Source: Hortaea werneckii (Eukaryota > Ascomycota > Dothideomycetes > Mycosphaerellales > Teratosphaeriaceae). Taken from it: a stretch of 64,000 nucleotides of DNA. The notes below the pieces were generated by a model. The model saw only the letters and a list, made by a program, of their open reading frames with translations. It searched no databases and was not told where the DNA came from. A program made the translations under genes and the position numbers. Location of the stretch: positions 62,001 through 126,000 of the forward strand of contig JBAOKB010000145.1 of assembly GCA_037044905.1 (NCBI GenBank). Direction: 5' to 3'. Numbering within the stretch: position 1 is the stretch's first letter; every line of letters begins with the position of its first letter. This document shows positions 9,984-21,235 of the stretch, in pieces.

Positions 9984-11039
9984 ATTTGCAGTAAATCTAC
10001 ACGAACCGCTTTTGCGAACAAATATCTCACTTTCTTCCCCCAAGATCCCAAGTCAAACGTCAATGTCAGTACTTCCTACAAGGAACCCAAAAAGCCTGAC
10101 TTGTCTTCGCAGCGCACGTAATAAATCTTCCGAAGCCCACCTCAGCCTCAAACCAAGGAACGAGTTACGAAAGGCGATCCATCATCACCATCATCATCAT
10201 ATACCTGCTCAGCCTCACTCAGACCAAACCTAGGTAACGCAGGCGCGCTAGCGAAAGCACCAAACTTTCCTTTCATCGGTCCCCGGAAAAGCGCCAACGT
10301 TCAGCTGCCTGCATCGCCACTGCACATAGCCTCACCATTGCGCACGCATCGGTTCAGAACAACGATAAGAGAGCAGAGCAAGATGTCATGTGCAACATGG
10401 AATCCTGGGCGGAAGAATGACTGATCGTCCTTGCCGAAGGGGCTACAGAACCTGGAAAACTTGGGGAAGTGCTGTCTGCTGTGCACGTACCATATCACAC
10501 AAACTTCTACAGCAATATCAATAAGGTAGAGTTTCTCCGCGACGAGCGCTCAAAACCGAAGACAGCGACAGATTGAAGAAAACCAAGAAAGAGAGGGTCC
10601 CCGTTTGTCTTGTTGAAACAATCAACAACCATAGTTGATCGTCCAAATATCTACAAGAGAAAACTACGAAAAAGGAAGGGGCAGGAAGGTGGACGGGAAG
10701 TACAAAAAAGACTCGTATCGCCCAATTGTGTAAGGGAGAAAACGCATCCCTTCCTTTCCCCTTTTACCGCCCTCAAGAAAAGAAAAGAACAAGAAAAACA
10801 GCACCGTCCCCATGAACTTCCAAAATGCTAGAACGCTTATGCCAGAGGGTGTGAATTGCCCAACCCCCAAAACCCCCCATCCCCAATCCATCACGTGAGG
10901 GTATAGTAGAGAAAAGAAAAGAAAAGAAAAAAGCGCCATTGTCTGACGAGTAACATCTCCTTAATCGCTCATCTCCGAGAAATGGCTGCCGCAAGGTAGA
11001 AAGGTAAGACTTGGGAGCAGCACTTCGTTTTGAGTCCTC
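9984..11039. other. Intergenic region
   Basis: About 1 kb without a supported gene: AIM24 promoter side and the 3' UTR of the acidic-protein gene. It has a short CAT-type microsatellite at 10180-10200 and purine-rich stretches near 10660-10940. Confidence 0.5.
10180..10200. repeat. Short (CAT)n microsatellite
   Basis: CATCATCACCATCATCATCAT-type run in the region upstream of the AIM24-domain gene. No function implied. Confidence 0.7.
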
Positions 11040-13439
11040 TTAGACAGACAAGATATGCTCCCCCTTCCCCCGATACCTCTGCAGCTCCAACCCCACCTCA
11101 CGCATGCGCTCCGCGCCACGACCAGGCTTGACTTTGTACGTCTTCTCGCCTTTGGCGGCGTTCTTGGCGCACATCTTCTGCCACATCTTCTCCTTGCGAC
11201 GCTGGCGCTTCTTCTCCAGCCCCTTGACGATGTCGATGGCGCCGCGCTTGGGGATTTCGTGGGCGTGGTTGTGCGCGGTGGTGTCGGAGGCGACGCCGTC
11301 GTCCGAGTGCTTCTTGTGCAGACGGCTGAGGAGGAAGCCGCCTGTGCGGGGCAGCGAGGCGGTGCGGGTTAGGTCCGGTCGGGCGGCGAGGCCTTCTGCT
11401 TTCTTTGCGAAGGCTGCGCCGCGGGAGGGTGAGGAGCGGCGGGTGTTAGGTGGAGAGGTCATCATTGCTGTCGGGGCTGGTGACCTCGCGCGCTTCGGAG
11501 AGTGGCCACCGAATAGCTTCCGAGGCGGTGGTGGCGACCGGTTGCTAGCTCGTTGCTTCATTGGGGGTGGCGGGGAGTGGTGCTTTGTCACGCGCTTGGT
11601 GGGAGGCGGTGAATGGTATCGTACTGGAGGTGGCGGGGAGCGCGTGCTCTTGCGCCGGGGAGCTGGTGAGGATCGCCGCTTTGGTGTGCTTTCCTCCCTC
11701 ACAGAATCCATTTCTCCATGAACCATTTCGTCTTCGTCATCTTCCTCCTCAGGATCATCGAGGTCTTCGTCATCCTCTTCGTCCAGCTCAGGGTCCGAGG
11801 TAGGGAAGCTGGGATCGATATCCTGTGGCCGAGGCTTGTGCTTGGCAGCTTCGATGACTTTCTTGCGATTGATGTAGGCTTGCTCCAATGGACGATCTTC
11901 GTCCAACGTCCCACATACAAAATCGGTAGAGTCTGGAAGGTCATCATTGTTGTTGCGGTTTGCGATGGGTATGGATGCAGTACGCGTGTGATTGGATGGA
12001 CTGCGACGGCGGCGCTTCTTCGATGAGCTTGGCGACATTTGGTCTGAACTGATGGATCCGACCGAAGATGATAAACGGGCGTCATCAGACCTTGCGTTGA
12101 GGTTCAGTCGCTCCAGATGCTCAATGGAAGTGGCAGCGGTGGACCCTCCAGGTCGCCACCATTCGTAATCACTCCCCTCTTCATCTTCATCGGAGTCTGA
12201 AGCGGCGAAGCCATCTTCGTCGTCCGAGTGGAATCCGGCATCGGAATCGTCCGAGTCTTCCTCGTCAATTTCCGCGTCAACCTCGTCTTGCTCGTCATCC
12301 TGGTCTTCGCCGTCATTGTCCTCGTCCTCATCCTCGTCCTCATCGTCTTCTTCCGCCACAGCCTCCTCCTCGACCTCTTCACATGCCTTCCGGATCACGT
12401 TTTCTTTCATTAAAGTGTCCGTAACAGTGAGACGGCTTCGGTAACAAGTCGCCTCCTGGACCCATTCCTCAGGCTCGTCATCGCTACTAGCGAACTCGTG
12501 GAAGCGCGTAGCTTCAGTACCCGTCTCCTCGTCGGAATCCCTGGACAATGTGGGCACACGCTTGATATTGGACGCTTCGGTGGTGTTGGGGCTGGGGGTA
12601 GACTGAGTCATGCTCGGGCTCTTGCGCAGCTGCTTTGGGGAGCCATGAGTGACGGTGCTGTCGGAACCGCGATGTACCTTGTGCTCTGGTGATTTTGCAG
12701 GCAACTTTCGCTGAGGTGGCGGCGGGCTAAGAGGTCGCTTTGCGGGTCCAGCCTCAGAAGGCTTCTTGTCTGCGGTGGTCTTTGTTGGGCAGGCGAATTT
12801 GATCGTGCACTTTCTCTTCGGTTGCTCGGTCGCATCAGACTTTTCGTTCGTAGACTCTGAGGACTGGGCGGCCGAAGTAGGTGACGGCGGCTTCGGTTTG
12901 GCCTCTTCCTTTCCTTTGCATGCAAACATGATGCACCTCTTCCTACCCAAAGTAGCCTCCACCGATCTTTCCGAGCCAGTGTCTTCTTGCGAAGCTGCGG
13001 CCTCTTCCTGTCCGACGATCTTCAGCTTCTTGTCTAGGGGCTTTTCGGTGACTGGCAACGCATTGCGTGCCTCTGTCGGAGGTAGAGGAGGGCTCATTCC
13101 CGGGCTGGGCATGCTATGCCCGTCATCGCTCGTAAGGTCGGCAGTCGAAGTGGTGCTCCACGTCGAGTGTGTACTCAGCGCACGTGGCGGATGCGGCATG
13201 TGATCCTCGTCGCTATGCTCGGTTTCGGAATGAAGCTGGCGTGTCAATAACGACTCTCTCCTCGGGGCCATGGCTGGTGGTGCCTTGGAATAATGTTCTT
13301 GCGTCCAACAAAGGCCTCTTTTCAAATCATCAGGTGGTTCATCGACTTCCGCGAGCATCTCCTCGGTATGATCCATCCCCGTGCTCGTCGCGGCTGGCGC
13401 GGGTTGCGCCAGGTGCTGTGAGGACTTCCAGAAAACCAT
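11040..13439 (-). CDS. Long acidic, Ser/Pro-rich disordered protein (probably DUF2457 family)
   Basis: Single 799-codon ORF from an ATG at 13437-13439. Two short Cys-containing basic motifs, KRCIMFACKGKEE and KRKCTIKFACPTK, lie in the first third. A conserved-looking block (TRFHEFASSDDEPEEWVQE, then TVTDTLMKENVIRKACEE) precedes a very long Asp/Glu tract (EEDDEDEDEDEDNDGEDQDD and onward). The C-terminal third has repeated SPPPP elements spaced by basic residues (RSPPPPVRY, HSPPPPMKQ, RSPPPPRKL) and ends in a Lys/Arg-rich segment (GLEKKRQRRKEKMWQKM) that may be a nuclear signal. The combination resembles fungal DUF2457 proteins, a call from memory of the pattern and not checked. Function unknown; nuclear location is an inference. 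Confidence 0.75.
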   Translation of the reverse strand: MVFWKSSQHLAQPAPAATSTGMDHTEEMLAEVDEPPDDLKRGLCWTQEHYSKAPPAMAPRRESLLTRQLHSETEHSDEDHMPHPPRALSTHSTWSTTSTADLTSDDGHSMPSPGMSPPLPPTEARNALPVTEKPLDKKLKIVGQEEAAASQEDTGSERSVEATLGRKRCIMFACKGKEEAKPKPPSPTSAAQSSESTNEKSDATEQPKRKCTIKFACPTKTTADKKPSEAGPAKRPLSPPPPQRKLPAKSPEHKVHRGSDSTVTHGSPKQLRKSPSMTQSTPSPNTTEASNIKRVPTLSRDSDEETGTEATRFHEFASSDDEPEEWVQEATCYRSRLTVTDTLMKENVIRKACEEVEEEAVAEEDDEDEDEDEDNDGEDQDDEQDEVDAEIDEEDSDDSDAGFHSDDEDGFAASDSDEDEEGSDYEWWRPGGSTAATSIEHLERLNLNARSDDARLSSSVGSISSDQMSPSSSKKRRRRSPSNHTRTASIPIANRNNNDDLPDSTDFVCGTLDEDRPLEQAYINRKKVIEAAKHKPRPQDIDPSFPTSDPELDEEDDEDLDDPEEEDDEDEMVHGEMDSVREESTPKRRSSPAPRRKSTRSPPPPVRYHSPPPTKRVTKHHSPPPPMKQRASNRSPPPPRKLFGGHSPKRARSPAPTAMMTSPPNTRRSSPSRGAAFAKKAEGLAARPDLTRTASLPRTGGFLLSRLHKKHSDDGVASDTTAHNHAHEIPKRGAIDIVKGLEKKRQRRKEKMWQKMCAKNAAKGEKTYKVKPGRGAERMREVGLELQRYRGKGEHILSV

Positions 13440-16400
13440 GGTCGTAAATGATGACTAATGAATTAGAATGGCGTTAAATGGGAATCGTCGTACTGTTTCG
13501 ACCACGTCCTTCCAGAAAGGATTCGAAGGCACTCAAGTGTGCTGACCCAGCGGGCCTAATGCTGCTATAAATCGTGGGGCATCGTGACGTCGACAAGGCG
13601 CGAGTATTCGCAGAGTAGGGGAATAGGTTGGTCAGAGGCCGGCGGTGTTGCTAGGGTGGCAGGCGTCAGCAGCAGGTTGCGCGGAGGCAGCGTGGATCGT
13701 TGCAAGTATTAATGGCAAAGATCGCAGGTAAGAGGCGTACAGCGTGGCTCAGGCGCCGGATGGTGTGGCGGATGTCCGAATGATCAGCGCCTTGGCAGAT
13801 GAGGAATTTCTCGGCCGCGTCAGGCGCGTCGGTGGCGCGGCTGGCAGGCGGAAAGTGAATGTGAACGGACGGGTGTGGTGAGAGGAGAGCGGTTCGGGTT
13901 GTTTGCCGCAGCAAGCAGTCGTGCTGCGCGCAGAGGCGGAGCGAAAGAGCCTGCAGGTGGAGGAGGAGAGGAGAGAGGAAAGAAATGGGCAGTCGTGGAC
14001 AGAGGAAGGTCAGTCGGGGTGGATCTGGGGCTGCAGATGTAGCGCCAATTTGAGAAGGTGGTGTGGTGTGCCCTGTGCTCAGCCAGCGTCGTTCCGAGTA
14101 GTGCGTGAGTGAGAGCTGGAGCGTGAGAGAGCCTGACCCGGCCGGACACGGCAAGCAACCAACAAGCAACACTGGCGCGCTGGAACTGTCCAAGCGCAGC
14201 GGTGAGATTTTCCCTCAAGCGGCCCCCCAAATAATAATCATTAGCTGCAGGCTGGTCATCCCACGCCTGGGCGGTCAAGCGCTAGCGTTGATCTCTTACA
14301 AGATGCTGCCCAGCAGTCGTCCACAGGATTCCGGCGGTATTATCCCCTGTACTGGAAATACTCCCCATTCACCGAACACATGATCGTCATCACCGCAGGA
14401 ACACCTTATGCCCTGCCGGGTTCGCCCGCGCTACCCTCTGCCGGAGCCCGAACTCATGGCGTCATCGTGCGTTCGGTAAATACAAAGGCTGCCTGGCGAA
14501 CGAGATGGTCGCTTTGGGCGTAACAGACAACTCATAATTCGCACAACGCATCACACTCTTCCTGTCCCCTCACTCGATGGGCTCCGCAACACAATCAAAG
14601 TCCCCGTCAAACTGCCGACGCGACTCGCTGCGTTCTGCAACAGCCCCTGACAAGTCTTGCGAGAACTTTGTCCAACAGCAGGTTCTAGCAAGCCGCCCAC
14701 CACTGAGAAAAATGCCTCACCTGCAGCTGCGTCTGGAGTTGACCTTGGCTGTCAATAACGTTACTTACCACGCTTGAAATCGTAATTCGCCGCGTCCGCT
14801 TACTTTAGTCGTCTCTCATTGGTTGATAGTAGATCGCTTTCCGTGACTAGACTAGACTTTACCATATTCGCAAAAGTAAATGGTACCGCTTTCCAAATTG
14901 AATAATCACTCCCCACCCTTTCATCCAAGCGCGCTCGAACCGATGGGCAGCTCTTGCAGACTGGCGCACCAACAAAAAAGAAAAAGAGAAAAGCACAATT
15001 CCCATCAAATCGGCCGATGGCGCACCAACCAGCGCTTTGACAAGATGTGGAGGGTAAAAAAAGGCGTTTTTTTCTAATTGCTCACCGCGCCCATTGCGTC
15101 GTTGGGCGCAACAGAAAAGCCTGTTGTGCGGCGATTTGGTATCGTTAACGCAATCCGCTTCCCAGATTACAAAACACTTCTCCATATGCTCCAGGGCTCT
15201 TGCAGCGGTGGACGTAGAACTATGGCGTTTGACTGATGCCATCAATGCCAAAATCCGTGCGGACCGCGGCGAAAGCATTACAGTACCCACAGCACAAACT
15301 GGATGTCTGGAAAGGATTTTATGCACTCGCCTTGTCACGTGGATAGGTCTGTACCCCGTAAGTTTCCTCTATTGAACGGACCCTAGCCAATGATGGCTGC
15401 GCTTGCAGTTCAAGTTCATGCTGCAAGGCAAGCTGCCGGCAGCAAGAGAGAGGTACGTATTTTCTCCGTGTACCCCCGGCTAAGCAGAACAATCGTGCAT
15501 TTCCTTCCCGTTTTCTCTTTTAGCCGCCCCAGGCGTTCGTTCCTACATGCCCCGGACTCTCCGCACATGATAGGCGACTTTCGCCCTCCCTGTCCACAGT
15601 CTCCTCGTCATTCCGGAGCAATGGTCCACCTGATGTTCTTTGCAGCAAGCTGACCCAGGGCTATGGCGAAGAAATCCCATGCTCGCGGTTTACTCCTATT
15701 AACTATTGGATGTGGGCGAGGTGAGGGATTTATTTAACGACGTGGGATGCTCTGGTCGCGCTTAACCCCCATTATCTCGCAGATGGCGTGGTAAGGAAAT
15801 CAACCCCGTTCTTTATGACGCTCGCCCACTAGTATGACGGCAAGTTGCAACCCACGAATGATGCTCCATACCATCGTAGCTATCGGCAAGCCGGGCTGAC
15901 CTTTCCATCTTTCCCCCGCGCGCGCACCCACGCCTTCCATTGCGTAAAGGTATCCCCCCCAAGACCTACCAAGGTCTCATTTGCTTGTGCATGCCGCAAA
16001 TGTCAGCGTCATTTACTGCTGGGGGACTCGTCTCAGAGACGGGACTTGGACTTCCTCACCCGTCACTTTCCGGTGTCGGCGAGGGGGAGTCTTGAGAGTT
16101 TCCCCAAGTTTTCCCCTCCCCCAAGGAAAAGGCTGGGGAAGCCCAGAACCGCCCAGATGCTCAGCTCGCGATTTTGCGGGATGTGAGGGTGGGGATTGTT
16201 CCGCATGTACCTAGTTACATCTACATGTGGTTCGAAGCTGTGTCATTGTGGTACGACGAGGAGTGTAGTCGCGAGTCAGTTGAATGTCACCAGTGGTAAC
16301 TGGTATGTACTTGACGGAAGTCGTGTTGATGATTGATTATAGTTTGAATCGCATGGCACTCTTTACTTGTCGCGAGTCTCGTAGGAATGCGGTTTCAACG

Positions 16401-16604
16401 TCATGCACATCCGGTCAGAAACTCATTTGCACGACCGATTGTAGGGACATGTGCTAGTCAGATGGCAGCACAAGCAAGCACTCTTGCATAGACAATGCAT
16501 GATCTCAAGCAAACCACCAAACACCCGCACCTTAGGCCCTGCCGACACGAAAGGTAACCAAGAACCACAACACCACCAATCCCCATCTCTACATACTCTC
16601 CCTG
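13440..16604. other. 3.2-kb region without a supported gene
   Basis: The promoter of the acidic-protein gene and the 3' side of the type II membrane-protein gene lie here. Overlapping ORFs up to 175 codons exist on both strands (for example 13666-14193, 13820-14278 and 14859-15338 on the minus strand), but they are compositionally skewed and show no family motif. I see no tRNA, repeat array or transposon hallmark. Confidence 0.5.
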
Positions 16605-17870
16605 CTATTCCCCTGCCCCCTCAACATCCCCAATCTCAAGCAACATACTCGGCGAATAAACCACGGAAGAAGGCAAATCGCTCCAGACGCGAATACTCTT
16701 CACCGTCTTCCAACCCAGCTGTTCGCGATGCTGCGCCAACAACCACACAACCCCATTCGCATTCGGCGTCGCGAGCAAAGCATTGAAGAACTCCCCCTCA
16801 CCTCCACCGTCGCTCTCCGTCGGCCGCACGACTAATCCCGGCCAAACGGGAGCTTGCCACGGCGGTCCCGTGGACCCCTTCGGCCTCGCCTGTCCGACTT
16901 TCTTCTGCTTACATACGTACCCGATCACGTTCTGGGTATCGTCATTGCGGATGATGCGGCGGAAGAGCCAGCGGAGGTTTTGGGGTTGGTGCGAGCCAGC
17001 GCTGTTGGTGAGGTGGAGCCACGTGAGCGCGACGATGTCGCTCCATTGTTTGATCTTTGGCAGAGGGGCGTCTTTAGGCCAAGGGTCCAAAGACCCTAAG
17101 CCCTGTGAGGTCTTGTAGCTGGGTCCGTAGTTGACGTTGGCCATTATTACACCGGCGGCGGGGAAGAAGACGTTGATGTATTCCGCATTGGTGGCGTACT
17201 AGGAGGGCGGAACGTTAGTCAGTTGCAGTTGGCGTCACGCTGGTTAGAGAGTGTCTTACGTATGAGACCTGCTTGCCGTTGGTAGTGTGCTCAGTGGTCT
17301 CCAAATGATCCCAAATTACCGACGTTCCGGCAGAGAGGTCTCCAAGGTCGACGCCGGTGCACTGGTCGATCATAAGTATTCTGTCCCGGATTTTTGGATA
17401 CGATTAAGCGCACATACCTGCTCCTGAACATGGGAGTAATCACCAGATTCCTCGTCTTGAGTGACCTGCCAGCCCCAAGTCTCCAGGGCTCCATAGTCAG
17501 TCCACGGCGTGGAAGTCGCTTTCGTGCCCTCGAGGACACATCGGAGATCCCTGCCTTTCTTCTTGTATTTTTTGTACAAGATCCAAGGCTTGATGCCATC
17601 GAACAAGGCTCTCTCTTGCAGATGTAAAGCATCGGCGCCATTGCCGTCCTCTCTTAGCCGTTGATTGTCTTGGAAGCTCTCGTTGAACAGAAGACTTGGG
17701 GGCGGAAGTAGGGTTGGTGGTTTGTCTTTGCTGAAAGAACGTGAAAGTTGCCCATTGGGATTTTTCTCTATCGCAACGGCCTGCCATGACACGTATACGA
17801 TTGCCAGCAAGATCAGTAGAAGTGCCAGAGTGCTTCGGTGGGCGTTTAGATGGCGATGGAATCCAGCCAT
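16605..17870 (-). CDS. Type II membrane protein of unknown function
   Basis: Three exons, 17418-17870, 17260-17361 and 16605-17198; 1149 nt, 382 aa. Start is the ATG at 17868-17870 in good context (ACCATGG). A short basic N-terminus (MAGFHRHLNAHRS) is followed by one membrane anchor (TLALLLILLAIVYVSWQAVA), predicting a lumenal or extracellular C-terminal domain. That domain has Trp/Tyr-rich segments (ALFDGIKPWILYKKYKKKG, DYGALETWGW, YGPSYKTSQGLGSLDPWP). Introns at 17362-17417 (56 nt, GTATGT...CCAG) and 17199-17259 (61 nt, GTAAGA, branch CTAAC, CCTAG) are well formed. The layout resembles Golgi enzymes, but no glycosyltransferase DxD motif or known family was recognised. Confidence 0.8.
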
Positions 17871-18406
17871 GGTTACCAAGGATGATGATGTGATTTGCTG
17901 TTATTATCTCGGAACAAATAGACTTTGCAACAGGTCGATCGCTTAGAGAGAACAAAGACTGCAATATCCTGTTTCTCTTAACATTTGACACATCTTGGGG
18001 AGCAGGACATGTGCTGCCACATGTTCCCATCAGTCCGAAGCCCCAATCGCCAACGCTCTCATGAGAGTTGTTGTGCCACCTTATAGGCCTCATGTGAAAT
18101 GATTCACTAAGTTGCCCCCTGGAAATTTTATATCAAATTTAGAGTCGAGCGAGCTTCATGCTTTTAGTCGCAATTGGTCTGCTTTCTTTCCTTGCCTTAT
18201 GGTAGCGTGAATGGCTCCAAAGGCATGCTTCAGGCTTTGAAGGACCCCTCATCACCCGCAGATTATCTTTAGGAGGCATCCGCAGGCAGTAGGAGTCTCC
18301 TTTTCCAATCAAACTTTAAACAAGCTGCTAGGTGTCAGCTGCGGTAATGCTACCCTCTCCAAGGTATTTCGACTCAATTTCGAGTCAGAAAATCGGACCA
18401 CGCTCG
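17871..18406. other. Intergenic region
   Basis: Promoter of the type II membrane-protein gene and 3' UTR of the NLR gene. No other feature seen. Confidence 0.5.
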
Positions 18407-21235
18407 TCACACCGGCATCACCTTGCCATTTTGGTTATGCAAGCCAAACTCATCCAGAATATTCTCGTCGGCACCGTGACGAATCATCAAAGCAATCGCT
18501 TCCTGAATGTGAGCGTCCGCGAAAGTCTCACTGTGGCTCTTGTCGGCACATCCCTCTCCATCCTTCACCTTTGTTCCCTTACAGGAGCCCTCTCCATCTG
18601 CAAACGTATTCCGATCAACACGTCGAAGAAACGAATACCAAGGGGAGACCAACCCGGGCTCGTCAGCAGAATGATGCAAAGCATTAGGATCAGTACCGGC
18701 CGGATGCTGCAATAGAAGGCGCAAGAGCTCAACGTGCGTCCCAGCCTTGGATTGAATCCCCAGAGCGAAGAAGAGAAGAGTGGGATCTCGGACGAACTTT
18801 GCCGAAGGAGTGGTTCGATGGAACAGAATCTCACCACTGCCGTCCTTCTTCACTACTCGACCGGCGAAGGTATAGAGGTCATACCGAGCTAGATGGCAGA
18901 TCAGACGCTTCACATTGTCGGCCAAAGGTCCAAAGGTCGAGGTTGACAAAAATTCGTGGTCTTCTGTCCGTTCGAGATAAGCAATCGCGAGATCCTCGAC
19001 AATACTGGCAAGCTCCCCCAGCAACTTCAAGTGAGCATCGCCAGCGCTGGCTCCGTAGCCGAGCATCTCGCACAAAGCAATTCCGCACCCACCTGCGGAA
19101 AGGGATCTCCCAGGGTCAGCGAGCTTCCACTGAGCGAGTTCCAGATGCACGGCGACAATCCGGTCTTCGAAGTGAGGGGGCACGTGTTCGGAGAGGAGCC
19201 GGTGCATTTCAGGGGTTCGGAGGAAATCGAAGACGGTGCGATGGGTGAAGGTGACGAAGGTATCCCGCGGTGCGAGGCCAACCAGTCGATCGAGTTGGAA
19301 TTCGTCGCCGGATATGCCGTCGAGCATTCGCGATGGCTGGCGAGTACCGACGGTCAAGATGTCGCGGCAGCAAGTCGATATGAGGGCACGAGCTTTGCCG
19401 TTCATGGCTTCAATCTCATCATCTATGTCGGAGGAAGTGAAGGGGTAGTCAAGGCTAAATTGGGGATTAGCGAGGACAGGATCCCCATCGTTCGTGTAGA
19501 TGTTTAGAAACCAGAAGTAGCTTAGCCGATTTTCGAGCATCGCGATCCGGATTGCCATTGCGGTGTCGGATAGGAAAGACGTATTGATCCTATCCATGAT
19601 CATCCGGCGGAAGTACTCGTCCAGTTCGCTGGGGAACTCATTGACGATCTTCCGAAGCACAGCTATTGGTCGAAATCCCAACAAGGGAGAGATTTTATCT
19701 AGGACAAGACTAACCCATAGAAAGTTGCCCTGGGCCTTGTCTACTATCCCATGGAGTAGGACATGGACTTCGCCATGCGATTCATTATGAATTGGACAAA
19801 GATTCCGGAGCCAGAGTTCTGAATCCATACACTGCCACTGAACTCCATTTAGTAAAGAACGACTGTTCGGGTTGGCCTCGAGCGCACCGCGAATCGTCTG
19901 AATAATAGCATGACGGTTTGTTTCCTCCATTGTGAGGTATCCACTGCATCCGCTCAGTCGCTCCTCCAAGACTGGCCAGGGGCGAGACGAGACAATCATC
20001 TTGACCTTATCAGAATCATCGCTTAGCTTTTTCAGTCTCGCAGCAAGCGGACCTAACTCGCTTTCCGGTTGACACTCGTCAAGACCATCAATCAGAAGGC
20101 ATATACGCCTGCCAGACACAAGTACGATCGTTTCGAGACAAGACCAGAGCTCTTCTGTCGACCAGGAAGTACTACTTACACGGTCTCCCCATCTTTTCCG
20201 GCAGACGGCCGGGACTAAAGTGAGATCCGCTAGCAGGACTTGATGTACGAGCGATTGCAACATGCCTTGCTGGGACTTCTGCATAGTCGACCCAAGGGTC
20301 CAGAAATAATGGCTTGAAATGGTGATATCGTGATCCGTAGCCCACACCTTCATCACATCTTCCGTACGGCGTGTATCTGTGAGGAACTTCATGAGCGTCG
20401 ATTTGCCCGACGCCGGTCTCCCTCGTATCCAGAAGACGCCATGCTCCGTGCTCAAGAAAGAGAGTAAATCGCTCGTCTGCGCCGACTTGGGAACCCCTGG
20501 ATCTAGGAGCCACGCCAAAGTCGATTGCGGCGCATTAGGCACATCTTCCCACCGCCTGCGCAGATGGGGATGCGCGAGCGTCTCCACGATCGCCCTTGCT
20601 CTCCGCTCATCAGCCTCGCTCCTCCCAATCTCGACCTGACGATCCAGTAGAACCAACACATCATCAAACCTCCAATTCCTGCGATCAAAAGAATTCAGAT
20701 CCAACAACCCTCTCTCCAACCTCGCAAAATTCCGCGCCAACTTGTCATCCATCTTGACAAGCCTCTCATCCATTTCCCTTACCTGCTCCATCGTACCTGT
20801 CGTCACATCTGTGTCTAGCAAACTAATTACTACGTGCAGTGCACCCCTACAACGACTCACGTCCCGGGTCAACTGCGCGATCGTCTCGGTCTGGAAGGGA
20901 TACAGCAACCTCCTTCCCAGGACCTTAAGCTCCGACACCGCATTCCTACTCGAGATCCCATCGATTGTAAGTCTTTCCGTGACAGCTTTCAACGCCTTGG
21001 CTGCATCCTCGCAGTCGGTAAGAGCAGAGCGGGCAAGATCCTCATGTTCGGGAATTACATCCAGACTCCGGTGGCGCTTGAGGATACTAGACACCGCGGC
21101 GGATAAAGAGCGTAAGTCGCAGATCTGCGCGCGGAGCTCTTGGATATCAGTACCGCAGTTCTTAAGCGCGCGGTAGAAGGCGTAGAGGTCCTTGGAGACT
21201 TCCCAGGCGAGGCTGACAGCCCCGAGAGCATCCAT
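18407..21235 (-). CDS. NACHT NLR-like protein (fungal incompatibility/STAND type)
   Basis: Single 942-codon ORF from an ATG at 21233-21235. The first 220 residues are helical (MDALGAVSLAWEVSKDLYAF), like the N-terminal domains of fungal NLRs. A NACHT domain follows: Walker A GRPASGKST (about 272-280), Walker B ICLLIDGLDE (about 378-387) and the SSRPWP element soon after. Later segments (TFVTFTHRTVFDFLRTPEMH) match the region after NACHT in this family. The C-terminus is short for an NLR: only one ankyrin-like unit (HIQEAIALMIRHGADENILD) before a stop, where many relatives carry long ANK, TPR or WD40 arrays. These proteins act as sensors in self/non-self recognition; the specific role here is unknown. 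No internal stop or frameshift. Confidence 0.9.
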   Translation of the reverse strand: MDALGAVSLAWEVSKDLYAFYRALKNCGTDIQELRAQICDLRSLSAAVSSILKRHRSLDVIPEHEDLARSALTDCEDAAKALKAVTERLTIDGISSRNAVSELKVLGRRLLYPFQTETIAQLTRDVSRCRGALHVVISLLDTDVTTGTMEQVREMDERLVKMDDKLARNFARLERGLLDLNSFDRRNWRFDDVLVLLDRQVEIGRSEADERRARAIVETLAHPHLRRRWEDVPNAPQSTLAWLLDPGVPKSAQTSDLLSFLSTEHGVFWIRGRPASGKSTLMKFLTDTRRTEDVMKVWATDHDITISSHYFWTLGSTMQKSQQGMLQSLVHQVLLADLTLVPAVCRKRWGDRVSSTSWSTEELWSCLETIVLVSGRRICLLIDGLDECQPESELGPLAARLKKLSDDSDKVKMIVSSRPWPVLEERLSGCSGYLTMEETNRHAIIQTIRGALEANPNSRSLLNGVQWQCMDSELWLRNLCPIHNESHGEVHVLLHGIVDKAQGNFLWVSLVLDKISPLLGFRPIAVLRKIVNEFPSELDEYFRRMIMDRINTSFLSDTAMAIRIAMLENRLSYFWFLNIYTNDGDPVLANPQFSLDYPFTSSDIDDEIEAMNGKARALISTCCRDILTVGTRQPSRMLDGISGDEFQLDRLVGLAPRDTFVTFTHRTVFDFLRTPEMHRLLSEHVPPHFEDRIVAVHLELAQWKLADPGRSLSAGGCGIALCEMLGYGASAGDAHLKLLGELASIVEDLAIAYLERTEDHEFLSTSTFGPLADNVKRLICHLARYDLYTFAGRVVKKDGSGEILFHRTTPSAKFVRDPTLLFFALGIQSKAGTHVELLRLLLQHPAGTDPNALHHSADEPGLVSPWYSFLRRVDRNTFADGEGSCKGTKVKDGEGCADKSHSETFADAHIQEAIALMIRHGADENILDEFGLHNQNGKVMPV

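Noticed and set aside
14859..15338. 159-codon minus-strand ORF in the 3.2-kb gene-free region
   Set aside because: No recognisable motif, overlaps other equally open frames and has no clear promoter or splice context.
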